The notes beneath the pieces were generated by a model. The model worked only from the letters and a program-made list of their open reading frames with translations. It ran no database searches and was not told where the DNA came from. The position numbers and the translations under genes are program-made. A DNA stretch of 64,000 bases, taken from the NCBI RefSeq assembly GCF_039555535.1, contig NZ_CP154630.1:1005001-1069000 (forward strand), given 5' to 3'. The DNA is from Stenotrophomonas maltophilia. Lineage in GTDB: Bacteria; Pseudomonadota; Gammaproteobacteria; Xanthomonadales; Xanthomonadaceae. This document shows positions 7,264 to 16,668 of the stretch, one piece after another (the stretch's first letter is position 1; each line of letters starts with the position of its first letter).

Positions 7264-9785
7264 CGATTGCAGAATTCATTCGAGAAAGCGTACTGCGGCC
7301 GCGTCTGAAGCAAGCTGGCGCCTTGGTGGTGTATGACGCCGACAAGCGCTACCGCGAGCTGTGTTTCGACTTGGCGGCTGACAAGGTGCGGGTGGTAGAT
7401 GCGTCTGAAAGCAGCATCGAAAGCCGCGAGGCAGCGCTGCTGGCGCTGCGCGATGTAGGACAGCCCAAGGCGCCCTTGGAAGGTGTGTTGATCTATGTTC
7501 CCTCCAAGCGGCCAGAGACAGACGAGCAAAAGCAAGCTGATCCATTCGCGCTGTACGCAGAATGCGGCGCGGTGTTCCCGCAAGACGATGGCGACGAGTA
7601 CCTGAGCCTGTGCCTGCGTGCTAAGCCAGATTACGCGACAGAAATTCGAAGCCTATTTGTGCGCGAACCACGACCGCAGTATGCGGTGATTGACGCCATT
7701 GGCGGCGGTGTGAGTTGGCCCCAGTTGCGAGCCACTCTGCGGGTGGAGTCCGGCCGCGAGATTCTGGCCGCATTGCTGGCCCCGAGTGCCAGTCAATCCG
7801 AGGCGCTCAAGGGGCAGGAAGGCTGGGTGCAAGAGGCGCGTGATTTCCTCCGAGCCACTCTGGGCCTGAGCGTGAAAACGCGCGGCAAGACCTGGTCCGC
7901 CCTGGCGGATGAGCTGTGGCGCTACGTGCTGTTCAGCGAGTTCGTGTTTGATTTGCCGGTGGCATTGCCGGACACCTTGAAGGGGGTGCCGCACGCACCG
8001 ATGGAAGCCAAACCCATCGTCGAGGATGTGTGCGACCGTCTGCGCAGCGACCCGAAGTCACGCGCGATATACATCGAGCGCGCCGAGACCACCGAGGCGG
8101 AGCTCAACCTGACCGATCTGTGCGGTGCGATTGAAGACCTGGGCGAGCGCGACACCTTCCCCTTCGAAGAGCGGACCTTCCTGCGCACTGCGATCAAGGG
8201 CATTATCAGCGGTGACACCGATGCCACGCGCCGTGTGCTGACCCGCCACAAGAGTTCGGTATGGCTCGGCAAGGGCGAAAGCCAGGCCCAGTGGGAGCTG
8301 GTGCGGTCTGGCTTGAGCCTGGTTGAGGCCTGCGACGATTTTGAGCGCCAGCTACCGGATCACGCCCGCTCGCAAGCGGAGCTGATCGACTTCTACCTGG
8401 GCAGCCTGCGTGAAGCAGATCGTCTGCAGCGCGAGTTCGAACAAGCGGCGGGCGACTTCCTCGACCCGCATGGCTTGATGCATGAAGTGATCAGCCAAGC
8501 TCGGGCGCGTTATCGCCGTTTGGCAGAGAAGGTTCAGGGCGTGTTTGTGAAGCACGTTGAGTCCGCCGGTTGGCCACCCACTGGGCGCCTGGCCAATGCC
8601 GATGCCTTTGATCGGCTGGTGGCTGATCGACTCAAGGAAAGCGGACGCAAAGTGGCCTACCTGATGGTGGACGCCCTGCGTTACGAGTTGGGCGTGGCCC
8701 TCGAAAAGCTGCTGGCGGAAGACGGTCCCGTCGAACTGCAAGCGGCCTATGCGCAGCTTCCGACCATCACCCTGGTGGGCATGGCGAGCTTGCTGCCTGG
8801 CGCACGCACGGGGCTGACCCTATCACTGGAGAACGATTCCCTGGTGCCCAAGCTGGCGGGCGCGCCGGTGAGCAATGTCCCGCAACGCATGGGTGTGCTG
8901 GCCAAGCTGTATGGCGACCGCTTCGCGGAAATGCCGCTGAACGACTTTGTTCGCGGTAAGCCAAAGATTGCCGAAACCGTCGACCTGCTGGTGCTGCGCT
9001 CCACGGAAATCGACAGCCAACTGGAAAGCAACCCCGAGACAACGCTCGGGCTGATCCCTGGCACGCTGAAGCTGATCCGCGTGGCACTGCATAAGCTGCG
9101 TGGCATGGGCTTCAAAGAGGCGGTCATCGTCACCGACCACGGCTTCTTCCTGAACGCGCAAGCAGAAGCTGGCGATGTATGCGTGAAACCGCAAGGCAAG
9201 TGGCCGGTGAATGCCCATGACCGCATGATGCTGGGCGACGGCACAGCGGATGGTCACAGCTTGGTTGTCAGTGCAGAGAAGGTCGGCATTCGCGGTGATT
9301 TCACCCAAGTGGCACTACCGCGCAGCATGGCGCCTTATCGCTCAGGGCACCTGTATTTCCACGGCGGAGCATCCCTGGCCGAGGCCGTTGTGCCGGTGTT
9401 GGTGGCCAGGTTGGATACCGCTGCTCATGCGGAACTGCGCAAGGTGGTGGTGGAGTTGAGCTACAAGAACGGCGCCAAACGAATAACTACGCGATTGCCG
9501 GTCATCGAAGTGATACTGGTGGCCGACGACATGTTCTCGCAAGACATGAGCGTGGAGATCTTGCTGGAAGCGCAAGACAGCAAGGGCAATGTGGTGGGAG
9601 AGCCGCGCCCAGGTGGCGATGTGAACCCCGCGACCAGAACTTTGACCCTGATGCCAGGCCAGCGCAAGCAGATTGCGCTGCGAATGGATGATGAGTTCAG
9701 AGGCAAGTTCTCGGTCAAAGCGCTGAACCCAACGACTCTGGCTGCCTACAGCAATCTGGCGCTTGAAACCGACTATACGGAATGA
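7260..9785 (+). CDS. pglZ: BREX PglZ, alkaline-phosphatase-superfamily protein
   Basis: An 841-residue PglZ, the core protein shared by all BREX types. The alkaline-phosphatase-like PglZ domain lies in the second half: YLMVDALRYELG (about residue 463) supplies the first metal-ligand aspartate, PTITLVGMASLLPG (about 500) the region of the nucleophile, and VIVTDHGFF (about 621) the second metal site. Its activity in BREX is not settled; it is needed for both methylation and phage exclusion. The start ATG overlaps the stop of the DUF262 gene. The order pglX-pglZ-brxL is that of type 1 BREX. Confidence 0.93.
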   Translation: MTIAEFIRESVLRPRLKQAGALVVYDADKRYRELCFDLAADKVRVVDASESSIESREAALLALRDVGQPKAPLEGVLIYVPSKRPETDEQKQADPFALYAECGAVFPQDDGDEYLSLCLRAKPDYATEIRSLFVREPRPQYAVIDAIGGGVSWPQLRATLRVESGREILAALLAPSASQSEALKGQEGWVQEARDFLRATLGLSVKTRGKTWSALADELWRYVLFSEFVFDLPVALPDTLKGVPHAPMEAKPIVEDVCDRLRSDPKSRAIYIERAETTEAELNLTDLCGAIEDLGERDTFPFEERTFLRTAIKGIISGDTDATRRVLTRHKSSVWLGKGESQAQWELVRSGLSLVEACDDFERQLPDHARSQAELIDFYLGSLREADRLQREFEQAAGDFLDPHGLMHEVISQARARYRRLAEKVQGVFVKHVESAGWPPTGRLANADAFDRLVADRLKESGRKVAYLMVDALRYELGVALEKLLAEDGPVELQAAYAQLPTITLVGMASLLPGARTGLTLSLENDSLVPKLAGAPVSNVPQRMGVLAKLYGDRFAEMPLNDFVRGKPKIAETVDLLVLRSTEIDSQLESNPETTLGLIPGTLKLIRVALHKLRGMGFKEAVIVTDHGFFLNAQAEAGDVCVKPQGKWPVNAHDRMMLGDGTADGHSLVVSAEKVGIRGDFTQVALPRSMAPYRSGHLYFHGGASLAEAVVPVLVARLDTAAHAELRKVVVELSYKNGAKRITTRLPVIEVILVADDMFSQDMSVEILLEAQDSKGNVVGEPRPGGDVNPATRTLTLMPGQRKQIALRMDDEFRGKFSVKALNPTTLAAYSNLALETDYTE

Positions 9786-11899
9786 GCCCTATGGACGAAC
9801 TCGACCAAAAACTAAACGCCACATTCGACGGCAAGGTGCTTCGCAAAGACCTGCTGCATCGAATCAAAAAAGGCACCAACGTCCCGACGTTCGTCCTGGA
9901 GTTCCTCCTTGCCAAGTATTGCGCCAGCAATGACCAGGCAGAGATGGATGCTGGCATGGAGGCCGTGCTGTCGTCACTGCAGGAGAACTACGTTAGGCCG
10001 GACGAGGCCAACGCCGCGCAGTCCAAGGTCGCCACCAAGGGCAAGCATCGCTTCATCGACAAGGTCCATGTCCGTTACGTCGAAAAAGAAAAGCGCCACT
10101 GGGCATCGCTGGAGAACTTCAACTCGCAACGCATCGCGATTGGTGAAAAATTCTACCGCGACAACGACAGGTTGCTGGAAGGTGGCATTTGGGCGGAGGT
10201 GACCCTGGCGCACAACGACATAGATGAAGACGACTATGCGTTTTCCATTGAGGATCTGCGGCCGATCCAGCTGACTCGTTTTGACTTCGACCGTTATGCA
10301 GAGGGGCGCGGGGCATTCACGCGTGATGAGTGGCTCGCGGCGGTGTTACGCTCTGTGGGACTGGAACCCAGCAAGCTCTCGAAGCGCGTGCAGATGCACT
10401 TCATCGCCAGGTTGGCTGCGCTGGTTGAGCCCAACTACAACTACATCGAGCTGGGACCACGCGGCACCGGCAAGTCCTATTTCTTCAGTGAATTCTCGCC
10501 CTACGCCACCTTGATCTCGGGCGGCCAAGCGACCAAGGCAACGCTGTTCTACAACAACGCGCGCCGCAAGGTGGGCTTGGTTGGCTTCTGGGACACGGTT
10601 GCCTTTGACGAGGTTGGCGGGATCAAAGTGCGCGATCCGGACACCATCCAGATCATGAAGGACTTCATGGCCAACGGGCGCTTTTCGCGCGGGGCTGAGG
10701 TTATTGCTGATGCCAGTTTGAGCTTCGTTGGCAACATCGACGTGTCCGTGCAGCAGGTGGTCAACTCTAACGAGCACGATCTTTTCCAGCCGTTGCCGCC
10801 AGAGCTCGACTTGGCCGTGATGGACCGTTTCGCCGCGTACATTCCAGGCTGGGAGATGCCGAAGAACAGCAGCGAGTTCCTGACCAGCAACTACGGCTTC
10901 ATCACTGATTATTTGGCCGAGGCCTTCCACTACCAGTTCAAGCACACGAATCGGTATGAGGAAGTGAGCAAGCGCATTCGGCTCGGTAAATCAATCGAGG
11001 GGCGCGACGAGAAAGGTATCAAGAAGACCGTCTGTGCATTCTTGAAGGTGCTGCACCCCAACGGGCCGCCGACGGATGAGGAGTTCGAGGAATACGTGGC
11101 CTATGCCACGGAGTGCCGCCGCCGCGTCAAGGAGCAGATGAACAAGCGCAAACCGGATGACGAGTTTGCCCGGATCAATCTGTCTTACTTCAAGGCCAGC
11201 GGTGAGGAGGTGGTGGTCTTCTGCCCTGAGTCCAAAGATGCATCGGCAACACAGGAGCCAGCTCGCCGTCGCTTGAATCAGGCGGATGGGCAGCCGACTG
11301 AGGCAGTCGAAGTGCAACCCACTGCACAAGCGGCACCTGCTGCACTGGAGACTCCAGCGGGCCCGACCCCGGTATCACCGGCCCCGGCTTCGATTGCGGT
11401 TGGGCCGTCACCGATCGAGCTCAAGGAACAGCACTTCACCATCCTCTATGGCGACACCGGGTACAGCTATGAGTCGATCCTCGGCCCCTACCTCCAAGGC
11501 GCGAAGTCTGTCGTGATCGAAGATCCGTACATTCGTCTGCAACACCAGATTCAGAATTTCGTGCGCTTCTGCGAAACGGTGCTGAAGGCTGGAACCGTGA
11601 AGAAGATCAGCCTGATCACCGGCTACGACGATAAGACCCAGTTGGCCGACATCGCTGAGAAGCTCGATGAGTTGAAGCAGAGCCTGCTGGAATTGGATGT
11701 CGAGCTGGAAGTGAAGTTGAACCCGAACATGCACGACCGAGAGATTCGTATCGACAACGGCTGGGTGATCAAGATTGGCCGGGGGTTGGACTTCTTCCAA
11801 AAGCCCGGAGGGTGGTTCGAGGTAGGCGTAAATGATCTCAGTTTGCGTAAATGTCTTGAGACCAAGGTTGATATATTCAGGGTTGGAATAAATATTTGA
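9782..11899 (+). CDS. brxL: BREX BrxL, AAA+ Lon-like protein
   Basis: A 705-residue BrxL, the AAA+ DNA-associated ATPase of type 1 and 4 BREX. Walker A is GPRGTGKS at residues 225-232, and a Walker B-like VAFDEVGG follows about 50 residues later. Between about residues 480 and 545 there is a proline/alanine-rich linker, then a conserved C-terminal domain starting near KEQHFTILYGDTGYSYESI. BrxL forms DNA-encircling rings and is required for phage exclusion but not methylation. It is the last gene of the operon: the next 277 bases are AT-rich and non-coding. Two in-frame ATGs (9782, 9791) are possible starts; the first overlaps the pglZ stop. Confidence 0.93.
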   Translation: MSPMDELDQKLNATFDGKVLRKDLLHRIKKGTNVPTFVLEFLLAKYCASNDQAEMDAGMEAVLSSLQENYVRPDEANAAQSKVATKGKHRFIDKVHVRYVEKEKRHWASLENFNSQRIAIGEKFYRDNDRLLEGGIWAEVTLAHNDIDEDDYAFSIEDLRPIQLTRFDFDRYAEGRGAFTRDEWLAAVLRSVGLEPSKLSKRVQMHFIARLAALVEPNYNYIELGPRGTGKSYFFSEFSPYATLISGGQATKATLFYNNARRKVGLVGFWDTVAFDEVGGIKVRDPDTIQIMKDFMANGRFSRGAEVIADASLSFVGNIDVSVQQVVNSNEHDLFQPLPPELDLAVMDRFAAYIPGWEMPKNSSEFLTSNYGFITDYLAEAFHYQFKHTNRYEEVSKRIRLGKSIEGRDEKGIKKTVCAFLKVLHPNGPPTDEEFEEYVAYATECRRRVKEQMNKRKPDDEFARINLSYFKASGEEVVVFCPESKDASATQEPARRRLNQADGQPTEAVEVQPTAQAAPAALETPAGPTPVSPAPASIAVGPSPIELKEQHFTILYGDTGYSYESILGPYLQGAKSVVIEDPYIRLQHQIQNFVRFCETVLKAGTVKKISLITGYDDKTQLADIAEKLDELKQSLLELDVELEVKLNPNMHDREIRIDNGWVIKIGRGLDFFQKPGGWFEVGVNDLSLRKCLETKVDIFRVGINI

Positions 11900-12176
11900 C
11901 CTGATTTTCCATAAAAGAAATTCAGTTTAATTTTATTAATATGATTGTAAAAAATCTCAAGCACATATCATTTTGATGAGGCTGGCGGCTGCTGGCTTCG
12001 CGTGTAGATGCTCCGCGATGATGCATCTGCTTTGGATATGGCTGTATGAAAGAAAGATCCGATTGTCTGTACTGTGTTTTGGTCGTCGCAGCATCCATCA
12101 TCGCTGCGGTTGCTCGATGTGCTCTGTCTTCGGGCAGTGAAGACATCGACCCTTTTAATTGATACTGCATTGGCAT
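11900..12176. other. AT-rich intergenic spacer after BREX
   Basis: This stretch is clearly more AT-rich than its surroundings and has no convincing reading frame. It separates the BREX operon from the mobile-element module. I see no strong hairpin next to the brxL stop, so the BREX terminator is not identified. The promoter for the next operon should lie here. Confidence 0.6.
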
Positions 12177-12214
12177 ACGCACAAGGCCCGGCATCGTCCG
12201 GGCCTTGTGCGTTT
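12177..12214 (+). terminator. Strong hairpin before DUF932 gene
   Basis: Arms at 12177-12191 and 12198-12212 are perfectly complementary (15 bp, core CAAGGCCCGG) around a six-base loop, followed by a short T stretch. It lies only 28 bases before the DUF932 start codon. It may be a terminator for upstream transcription or a leader attenuator for the downstream operon. Confidence 0.7.
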
Positions 12215-12240
12215 GTGCCGTAAGAAGCGAGGAAAATACG

Positions 12241-13197
12241 ATGCATCTGGTTGAAACAATGGCCTATGCCGGTGCTAAGCCGTGGCACGGTCTGGGCAAT
12301 AAGCTTGAACAGCAACAGCCCATTGAGGTCTGGAAGCGTCAGGCAGGCATGGATTGGCAGATCGAGGACTCCGAGGTCCGCTTCATCACGGGTAGCAATG
12401 CCATCGGTGCCATCCACTCCTTCCCGGAGCAGAAAGTGCTCTATCGCTCCGATACCAGGGAGCCGTTGGCAGTCGTCTCCAAGCGGTTCAAGGTGGTCCA
12501 GCCGGGAGAGATCCTGGAGTTCTACCGTAATCTGACGCAGCACAGTGGCTTTGAACTGGAGACGGCGGGTGTGCTCAAGGGTGGCAAGAAGTTCTGGGCC
12601 ATGGCTCGTACGGGCCAGAGCACGTCGCTGAAGGGGCGTGACCGGGTGGATGGCTATCTTTTGCTTGCTACTGCCTGTGACGGCACGTTGGCCACCACGG
12701 CGCAGTTCACCTCGGTGCGGGTGGTGTGCAACAACACCTTACAGATCGCTCTGGGAGACAGCAGCGGAGCCATCAAGGTCCCGCACCGCAGTCAGTTCGA
12801 CCCGGATGCTGTGAAGCGCCAGTTGGGGATCACCGTCTCGACCTGGGACAACTTCGTGTCTCGCATGAAAGCCATCTGTGACCGTCCAGTTGACCCCGAT
12901 ACGGTCGATGGTCTGTTGCGACGGGTGCTTACCTACCAAGGCCAGGGCACCACCGCTGAGGTCGTCAACGAGCAGGCGCTGGCCAGTGTCCGTGCCCTGT
13001 ATGAGGGCGGCGGTCGAGGCGCGTTGTTGCCTTCCAGCCGTGCAACGGCCTGGGGCGTACTCAACAGCGTCACGGAGTACGTTGACCACCACCGACGAGC
13101 TCGTAGCGATGATCACCGCCGTGATGCGGCATGGTTCGGTGCTGGAGCTCAGCTCAAGCAGCGCGCGTGGGATGAAGTGATGAAGTTGGTGGCCTGA
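12241..13197 (+). CDS. DUF932 phage/plasmid-related protein
   Basis: A 318-residue protein of the DUF932 (TIGR03299) family found in phages, plasmids and integrative elements; its biochemical role is unknown. Family features include the N-terminal ETMAYAGAKPWHGLG and a central TSVRVVCNNTLQIAL. The start ATG at 12241 has a GAGG about 12 bases upstream. It overlaps the RadC-like gene by one base (TGATG), and the same pair is common in conjugative and integrative elements, where it may act in DNA processing or stress response. A strong hairpin lies just upstream of the start. Confidence 0.88.
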   Translation: MHLVETMAYAGAKPWHGLGNKLEQQQPIEVWKRQAGMDWQIEDSEVRFITGSNAIGAIHSFPEQKVLYRSDTREPLAVVSKRFKVVQPGEILEFYRNLTQHSGFELETAGVLKGGKKFWAMARTGQSTSLKGRDRVDGYLLLATACDGTLATTAQFTSVRVVCNNTLQIALGDSSGAIKVPHRSQFDPDAVKRQLGITVSTWDNFVSRMKAICDRPVDPDTVDGLLRRVLTYQGQGTTAEVVNEQALASVRALYEGGGRGALLPSSRATAWGVLNSVTEYVDHHRRARSDDHRRDAAWFGAGAQLKQRAWDEVMKLVA

Positions 13198-13706
13198 TGG
13201 AAGCGCAGGCCTATCACATGACCACATTAGGGGCCGGATCCAATGAGGAGGAGAGCAGGATCCGGGTACGTGAGGACAGGACGATTGCGAGGGCGCTGCA
13301 GATCCTGCAGAAACGGGCATCGTTGCCAGGGGAGGTGCTGGGAGGAGCAACCCAGGGTGCATTGTTCTTCCGGCTACGTCTGGGAGGCGAAAACCGCGAG
13401 CATTTCGAGGTTGCCTTTCTCAACACGCAGTTCCAGCTCATCGCAGTTGAGCGGCTTTTCTCAGGGACGATTGATGCAGCCGAGGTCCATCCTCGGATCG
13501 TGGTTCAGAGGGCACTTGCCCACAATGCATCGGCGGTACTCATGGCTCACAACCATCCAAGCGGTAGCTTGCAGCCCTCTGCGTCAGATCGGGCAGTCAC
13601 GGCGCGGCTGAAGGCTGCCTTGGACACCGTGGACGTGAGGCTGTTGGACCATTTCGTTGTCACCAGCCATGAGGTGGTCTCGATGGCCTCTCAAGGCATG
13701 GTCTGA
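13197..13706 (+). CDS. RadC-like JAB-domain protein
   Basis: A 169-residue protein with the RadC/MPN (JAB) metal-binding signature AHNHPSG followed by SASD at about residues 117-133, preceded by the glutamate region VAFLNTQ. RadC-like proteins lack a proven DNA-repair role despite the name and are frequent cargo of mobile elements. It is translationally coupled to the upstream DUF932 gene and followed by a rho-independent terminator, so the two genes form one unit. Confidence 0.88.
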   Translation: MEAQAYHMTTLGAGSNEEESRIRVREDRTIARALQILQKRASLPGEVLGGATQGALFFRLRLGGENREHFEVAFLNTQFQLIAVERLFSGTIDAAEVHPRIVVQRALAHNASAVLMAHNHPSGSLQPSASDRAVTARLKAALDTVDVRLLDHFVVTSHEVVSMASQGMV

Positions 13707-13784
13707 CAGAGCTGCAGCGATCAGTGCTGTCGCTTCGCCCATTCATCTTGCCCACATCGATAGCTTGAAATGAAAGACCTGACC

Positions 13785-13810
13785 AAGGCCGCCCATCAAG
13801 GCGGCCTTTT
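13785..13810 (+). terminator. Rho-independent terminator after radC-like gene
   Basis: Arms AAGGCCGCC (13785-13793) and GGCGGCCTT (13800-13808) with loop CATCAA and a T run. It ends about 18 bases before the start of the next gene, which therefore has its promoter upstream of the hairpin or reads through it. Confidence 0.85.
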
Positions 13811-13828
13811 CTATTCCGGAGATTGCCA

Positions 13829-14818
13829 ATGAGCAAGCACACCGCGTTGCGTTTGGTTGATACGCGTTCACTGGATCGCCAGCAGTGGCTGGAGGTCCGC
13901 AATGGCGGCATCGGTAGTTCGGATGCTGCCACCGCCGTCGGGTTGAACCCCTACAAGAGCCAGCTGGAGCTGTGGCAGGAGAAGACGGGCCGCAAGCCAA
14001 TGGAAGAGATCCCCCCTGGACAAGAGGATCCCCGCTACTGGGGAACCCTGCTCGAACCCATGGTGGCCACGGCCTACCAGGAGCGCACGGGGAACCGGGT
14101 ACGTCGGGTCAACGCCGTTCTGCAGCACCCGACCTTTCCGCACATGCTGGCCAACCTCGATCGAGAGGTAATTGGTTCCCCGGGGGTCCAAATCCTTGAG
14201 TGCAAGACAGCAGGGGAGTTCGGCTCTCGGTTGTGGAAAGACGGGGTTCCCGAGTACGTGCAGCTGCAGGTACAGCATCAGTTGGCAGTGACGGGGAAGC
14301 AGGCAGCAGATGTGGCAGTGCTGCTGTGTGGCCAGGCGCTGAGGATCCACCGTATTGAGCGAGACGAAGAGATCATCAGCCGCTTGGTGGTATTGGAGGT
14401 CCGGTTCTGGGAGCACGTCATCAATGACATCGAGCCAGCAGCCGATGGCTCGGAGTCAGCGGCCAGGGCGTTGCGGAGCTTGTACCCAGGCAAGGACACC
14501 GTTGTCGATTTCAGTCAGGACCCGGAATTGGTCGAGACCTTCACCAACCTTGTCTCGTTCACTGAGGCAGTTGCAGAGCAGGAACAGCAGGTAGAACTGC
14601 TCAAGCAGACACTGCAGCAAGCCATGGGGGACGCTTCCATTGCCCGGTTCGGCTCACTGGGAGAAGTCATCTACCGCCGTAGTAAGGATGGCACGTCACT
14701 GGATACCAAGCGGCTCGCAGCCGAGCACCCGGAGATCGCTGCGGCCTACACGGCAGTCCGTCCGGGGTCGCGCCGATTCCGGATCAACACCACGATCAAA
14801 GAGGTCACATCATGCTGA
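13829..14818 (+). CDS. YqaJ-family viral recombinase exonuclease
   Basis: A 329-residue protein of the YqaJ/lambda-exonuclease family, which resects double-stranded DNA for single-strand annealing. The PD-(D/E)XK nuclease core is visible: GIGSSDAATAVGLNPYKS near residue 28, then LANLDREV, and the catalytic ILECKTA near residue 122, followed by YVQLQVQHQLAVTG. The C-terminal part is a predicted coiled region (EQEQQVELLKQTLQQ). The ATG at 13829 is chosen over an upstream TTG at 13823. It overlaps the next gene by seven bases. A partner annealing protein is not obvious unless the next gene or another element gene provides it. Confidence 0.88.
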   Translation: MSKHTALRLVDTRSLDRQQWLEVRNGGIGSSDAATAVGLNPYKSQLELWQEKTGRKPMEEIPPGQEDPRYWGTLLEPMVATAYQERTGNRVRRVNAVLQHPTFPHMLANLDREVIGSPGVQILECKTAGEFGSRLWKDGVPEYVQLQVQHQLAVTGKQAADVAVLLCGQALRIHRIERDEEIISRLVVLEVRFWEHVINDIEPAADGSESAARALRSLYPGKDTVVDFSQDPELVETFTNLVSFTEAVAEQEQQVELLKQTLQQAMGDASIARFGSLGEVIYRRSKDGTSLDTKRLAAEHPEIAAAYTAVRPGSRRFRINTTIKEVTSC

Positions 14819-15699
14819 AGGGACTGGCCATAACGCCGCCCGTGATTGGGCGTATTTCCATCGGCCGGGTAGTAGAGCGCAATGGCAAGCGGCTGCCCGA
14901 AAAGGACGACCAGTTCACCCTCACCAGCCAGGTACAGAACCGTGATGGCTGGGTGCTGCACCCGCTGGATGAAGAGCTGCGGAAGGCATCGGAGGGTAAC
15001 AAGCTGCGATCCATCCCGGTGCGCCTGCTCTTCGACGATCCAACCCTGAACCTCCGGGCTGACTATTCGCTGTTCAATCGCGAGAACGGAAGACCGCTGT
15101 GTGTAGGCAATGGAGACACCTGCCGGCGTGCTGGGCCTGAAGGCATGGAGACGTTGCCTTGTCCTGGTCCGGATGGGTGTCAGTTTGCCAGTGGGGGCTG
15201 CAAAGCCTATGCCCGCTTGAATGTGGTCATTGGGGACGGGGCGGGGGATGTGATGGGTAGCTTTGTTCTGCGCACCACCTCCTACAACACCATCCGCACA
15301 CTGGCAGCACGGCTGCACTACCTCAGTGCAGTGTCGGGCGGAAGGCTGTCTTGTCTGCCGCTCGAGCTGAAGCTGCGGGGCAAGTCCACGACGATGAGCT
15401 ACCGATCAGCGATCTACTACGTCGATCTGGTGGTTCGGAGCGGGCTGACGCTCGAACAGGCTGTCGCAGAGGCGATTGAGCGACACGCAACAAGAGCTGC
15501 AGCGGGGATCGACCAAGCTGCACTGGATGAGGCGGCGAGACAGGGCTTCGCTAACGGGGCCTTCGAGGACCTGGACGAAGACGTGCCGGCCGTGGTCGAG
15601 GAGTTCTATCCATCAGGCCAGGGTGAAGTTGTGCAGGTATCAGCGAACGGAAGTCTCAAGGACAGACTGAAAGCGCAAGCGTCTCGGTTGGTGTCGTAG
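14812..15699 (+). CDS. gp3-like/metal-binding protein of mobile elements
   Basis: A 295-residue protein of a family usually annotated as 'hydrolase or metal-binding protein', related to gp3-like recombination directionality factors. A cysteine cluster is visible: CVGNGDTCRR then CPGPDGCQFASGGC at about residues 97-128, likely a zinc site. It is coupled to the YqaJ exonuclease gene by a seven-base overlap, an arrangement common in integrative elements. A role in excision control or in homologous recombination is inferred from family and neighbour only. Confidence 0.7.
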   Translation: MLKGLAITPPVIGRISIGRVVERNGKRLPEKDDQFTLTSQVQNRDGWVLHPLDEELRKASEGNKLRSIPVRLLFDDPTLNLRADYSLFNRENGRPLCVGNGDTCRRAGPEGMETLPCPGPDGCQFASGGCKAYARLNVVIGDGAGDVMGSFVLRTTSYNTIRTLAARLHYLSAVSGGRLSCLPLELKLRGKSTTMSYRSAIYYVDLVVRSGLTLEQAVAEAIERHATRAAAGIDQAALDEAARQGFANGAFEDLDEDVPAVVEEFYPSGQGEVVQVSANGSLKDRLKAQASRLVS

Positions 15700-15809
15700 G
15701 AGAGCCGTACCGGTACGGATCTGTATCAGGTACGGACAAGAGGCAGTTCAGGTCCTGAGCGGACATCGGATGGAACGGACCGGTTTGTGGGCGCAAAGGA
15801 CGAGACATG

Positions 15810-15850
15810 CCAGGGAGCGAAAGCTCCCTGGTATGTAAGTGTTTGATTTT
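15810..15850 (+). terminator. Hairpin with GAAA loop and T-rich tail
   Basis: Nine-base arms CCAGGGAGC (15810-15818) and GCTCCCTGG (15823-15831) enclose a GAAA tetraloop; a T-rich stretch follows to 15850. It lies 110 bases after the gp3-like gene, so it probably ends that transcript. The remaining bases of the gap (15700-16018) contain no gene; the promoter of the AlpA operon is expected between 15850 and 16005. Confidence 0.6.
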
Positions 15851-16018
15851 TCTTTGATCTGGTCGGTTGTGCGCGTCCCTGGAAAAAACCTGGATTTTTT
15901 TTCCCTGTACCCCCAACAGCAGCATATCGACACTGATCACGTCGGAGGCCAATCACCTTCGATAGGAAACCGGCCGGATTCCTTCCTGAAACGTTCAACA
16001 CAACGAAGGAATCAACAA

Positions 16019-16324
16019 ATGAAGCACATGACGTCCAGTCTGCGCCAGGGCGTAGACAAAAGCATGACTTTGGCCGAAGAGAACAACAGTGCTGGGAAAG
16101 CAGGTTGGCCGGATAGTCCGACGCTGCGTCTGAAGGAGCTGATCAAGCTGCTCCGCGTCAGCAGGAGCAAGGCATACGAGCTGATGAAGACCGATCCGGA
16201 CTTCCCGAAGGGCATTCCGCTCTATGACAGCGAACTGTCCCCGAAGTTCTACTGGACGCATGAGGCAATGGCATGGGTAGAAGGCCGTGCAGTGAAGTTC
16301 CGTCGTGCGAAGGAGGAGAAGTGA
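16019..16324 (+). CDS. AlpA-family transcriptional regulator
   Basis: A 101-residue DNA-binding protein of the AlpA type. The helix-turn-helix is in TLRLKELIKLLRVSRSKAYE (about residues 35-54), followed by the typical wing ...FPKGIPLYD...FYWTHEAMAWVE. AlpA proteins activate excision or integrase genes of P4-like elements. The start at 16019 has GAAGGA nine bases upstream; an internal ATG at 16064 is the alternative. Its stop overlaps the start of the next gene, beginning a three-gene unit with the Cys-containing small protein and the DUF3987 protein. Confidence 0.85.
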   Translation: MKHMTSSLRQGVDKSMTLAEENNSAGKAGWPDSPTLRLKELIKLLRVSRSKAYELMKTDPDFPKGIPLYDSELSPKFYWTHEAMAWVEGRAVKFRRAKEEK

Positions 16325-16668
16325 TGATGGCTAATTTTGCAGTCCACTCTTCGCCGCTTGACGCGCTCACGCACGCTTTGAGTGAACAGTCGACCAAGGG
16401 GAAGGGCAAGCTGGAGCAGGACTTCAGGCAGGCCTATCCGATCCTGGAACAGCACATCGCAAAGAAGATGAGCAAGAAGATCTTGGTAGAGCAGTTCAAT
16501 GCTGCGTACAAGCATGATCTGAACCTGATTCAGTTCCGCAAGCTGCTCAAGGAGGAGCGTTTTCGTCGCCATGCGGAGGGCGATGCTGCTCGGTGCCAGA
16601 GCTGTGGCCATCTGTTGGTTGAGGTTGAAGAACAGACCGCGGTTGGCTCGACAGAGGAGGATGCATGA
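16324..16668 (+). CDS. Small protein with CxxC motif, unknown
   Basis: A 114-residue protein I do not recognise. The N-terminal two thirds are charged and helical; near the C-terminus there is a single CQSCG pair, too few for a full zinc ribbon unless it dimerises. It lies between an AlpA regulator and a DUF3987 protein, coupled to both by four-base overlaps. Similar small proteins accompany DUF3987 genes in integrative elements. Two adjacent start codons (16324 and 16327) are possible. Confidence 0.7.
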   Translation: MMANFAVHSSPLDALTHALSEQSTKGKGKLEQDFRQAYPILEQHIAKKMSKKILVEQFNAAYKHDLNLIQFRKLLKEERFRRHAEGDAARCQSCGHLLVEVEEQTAVGSTEEDA

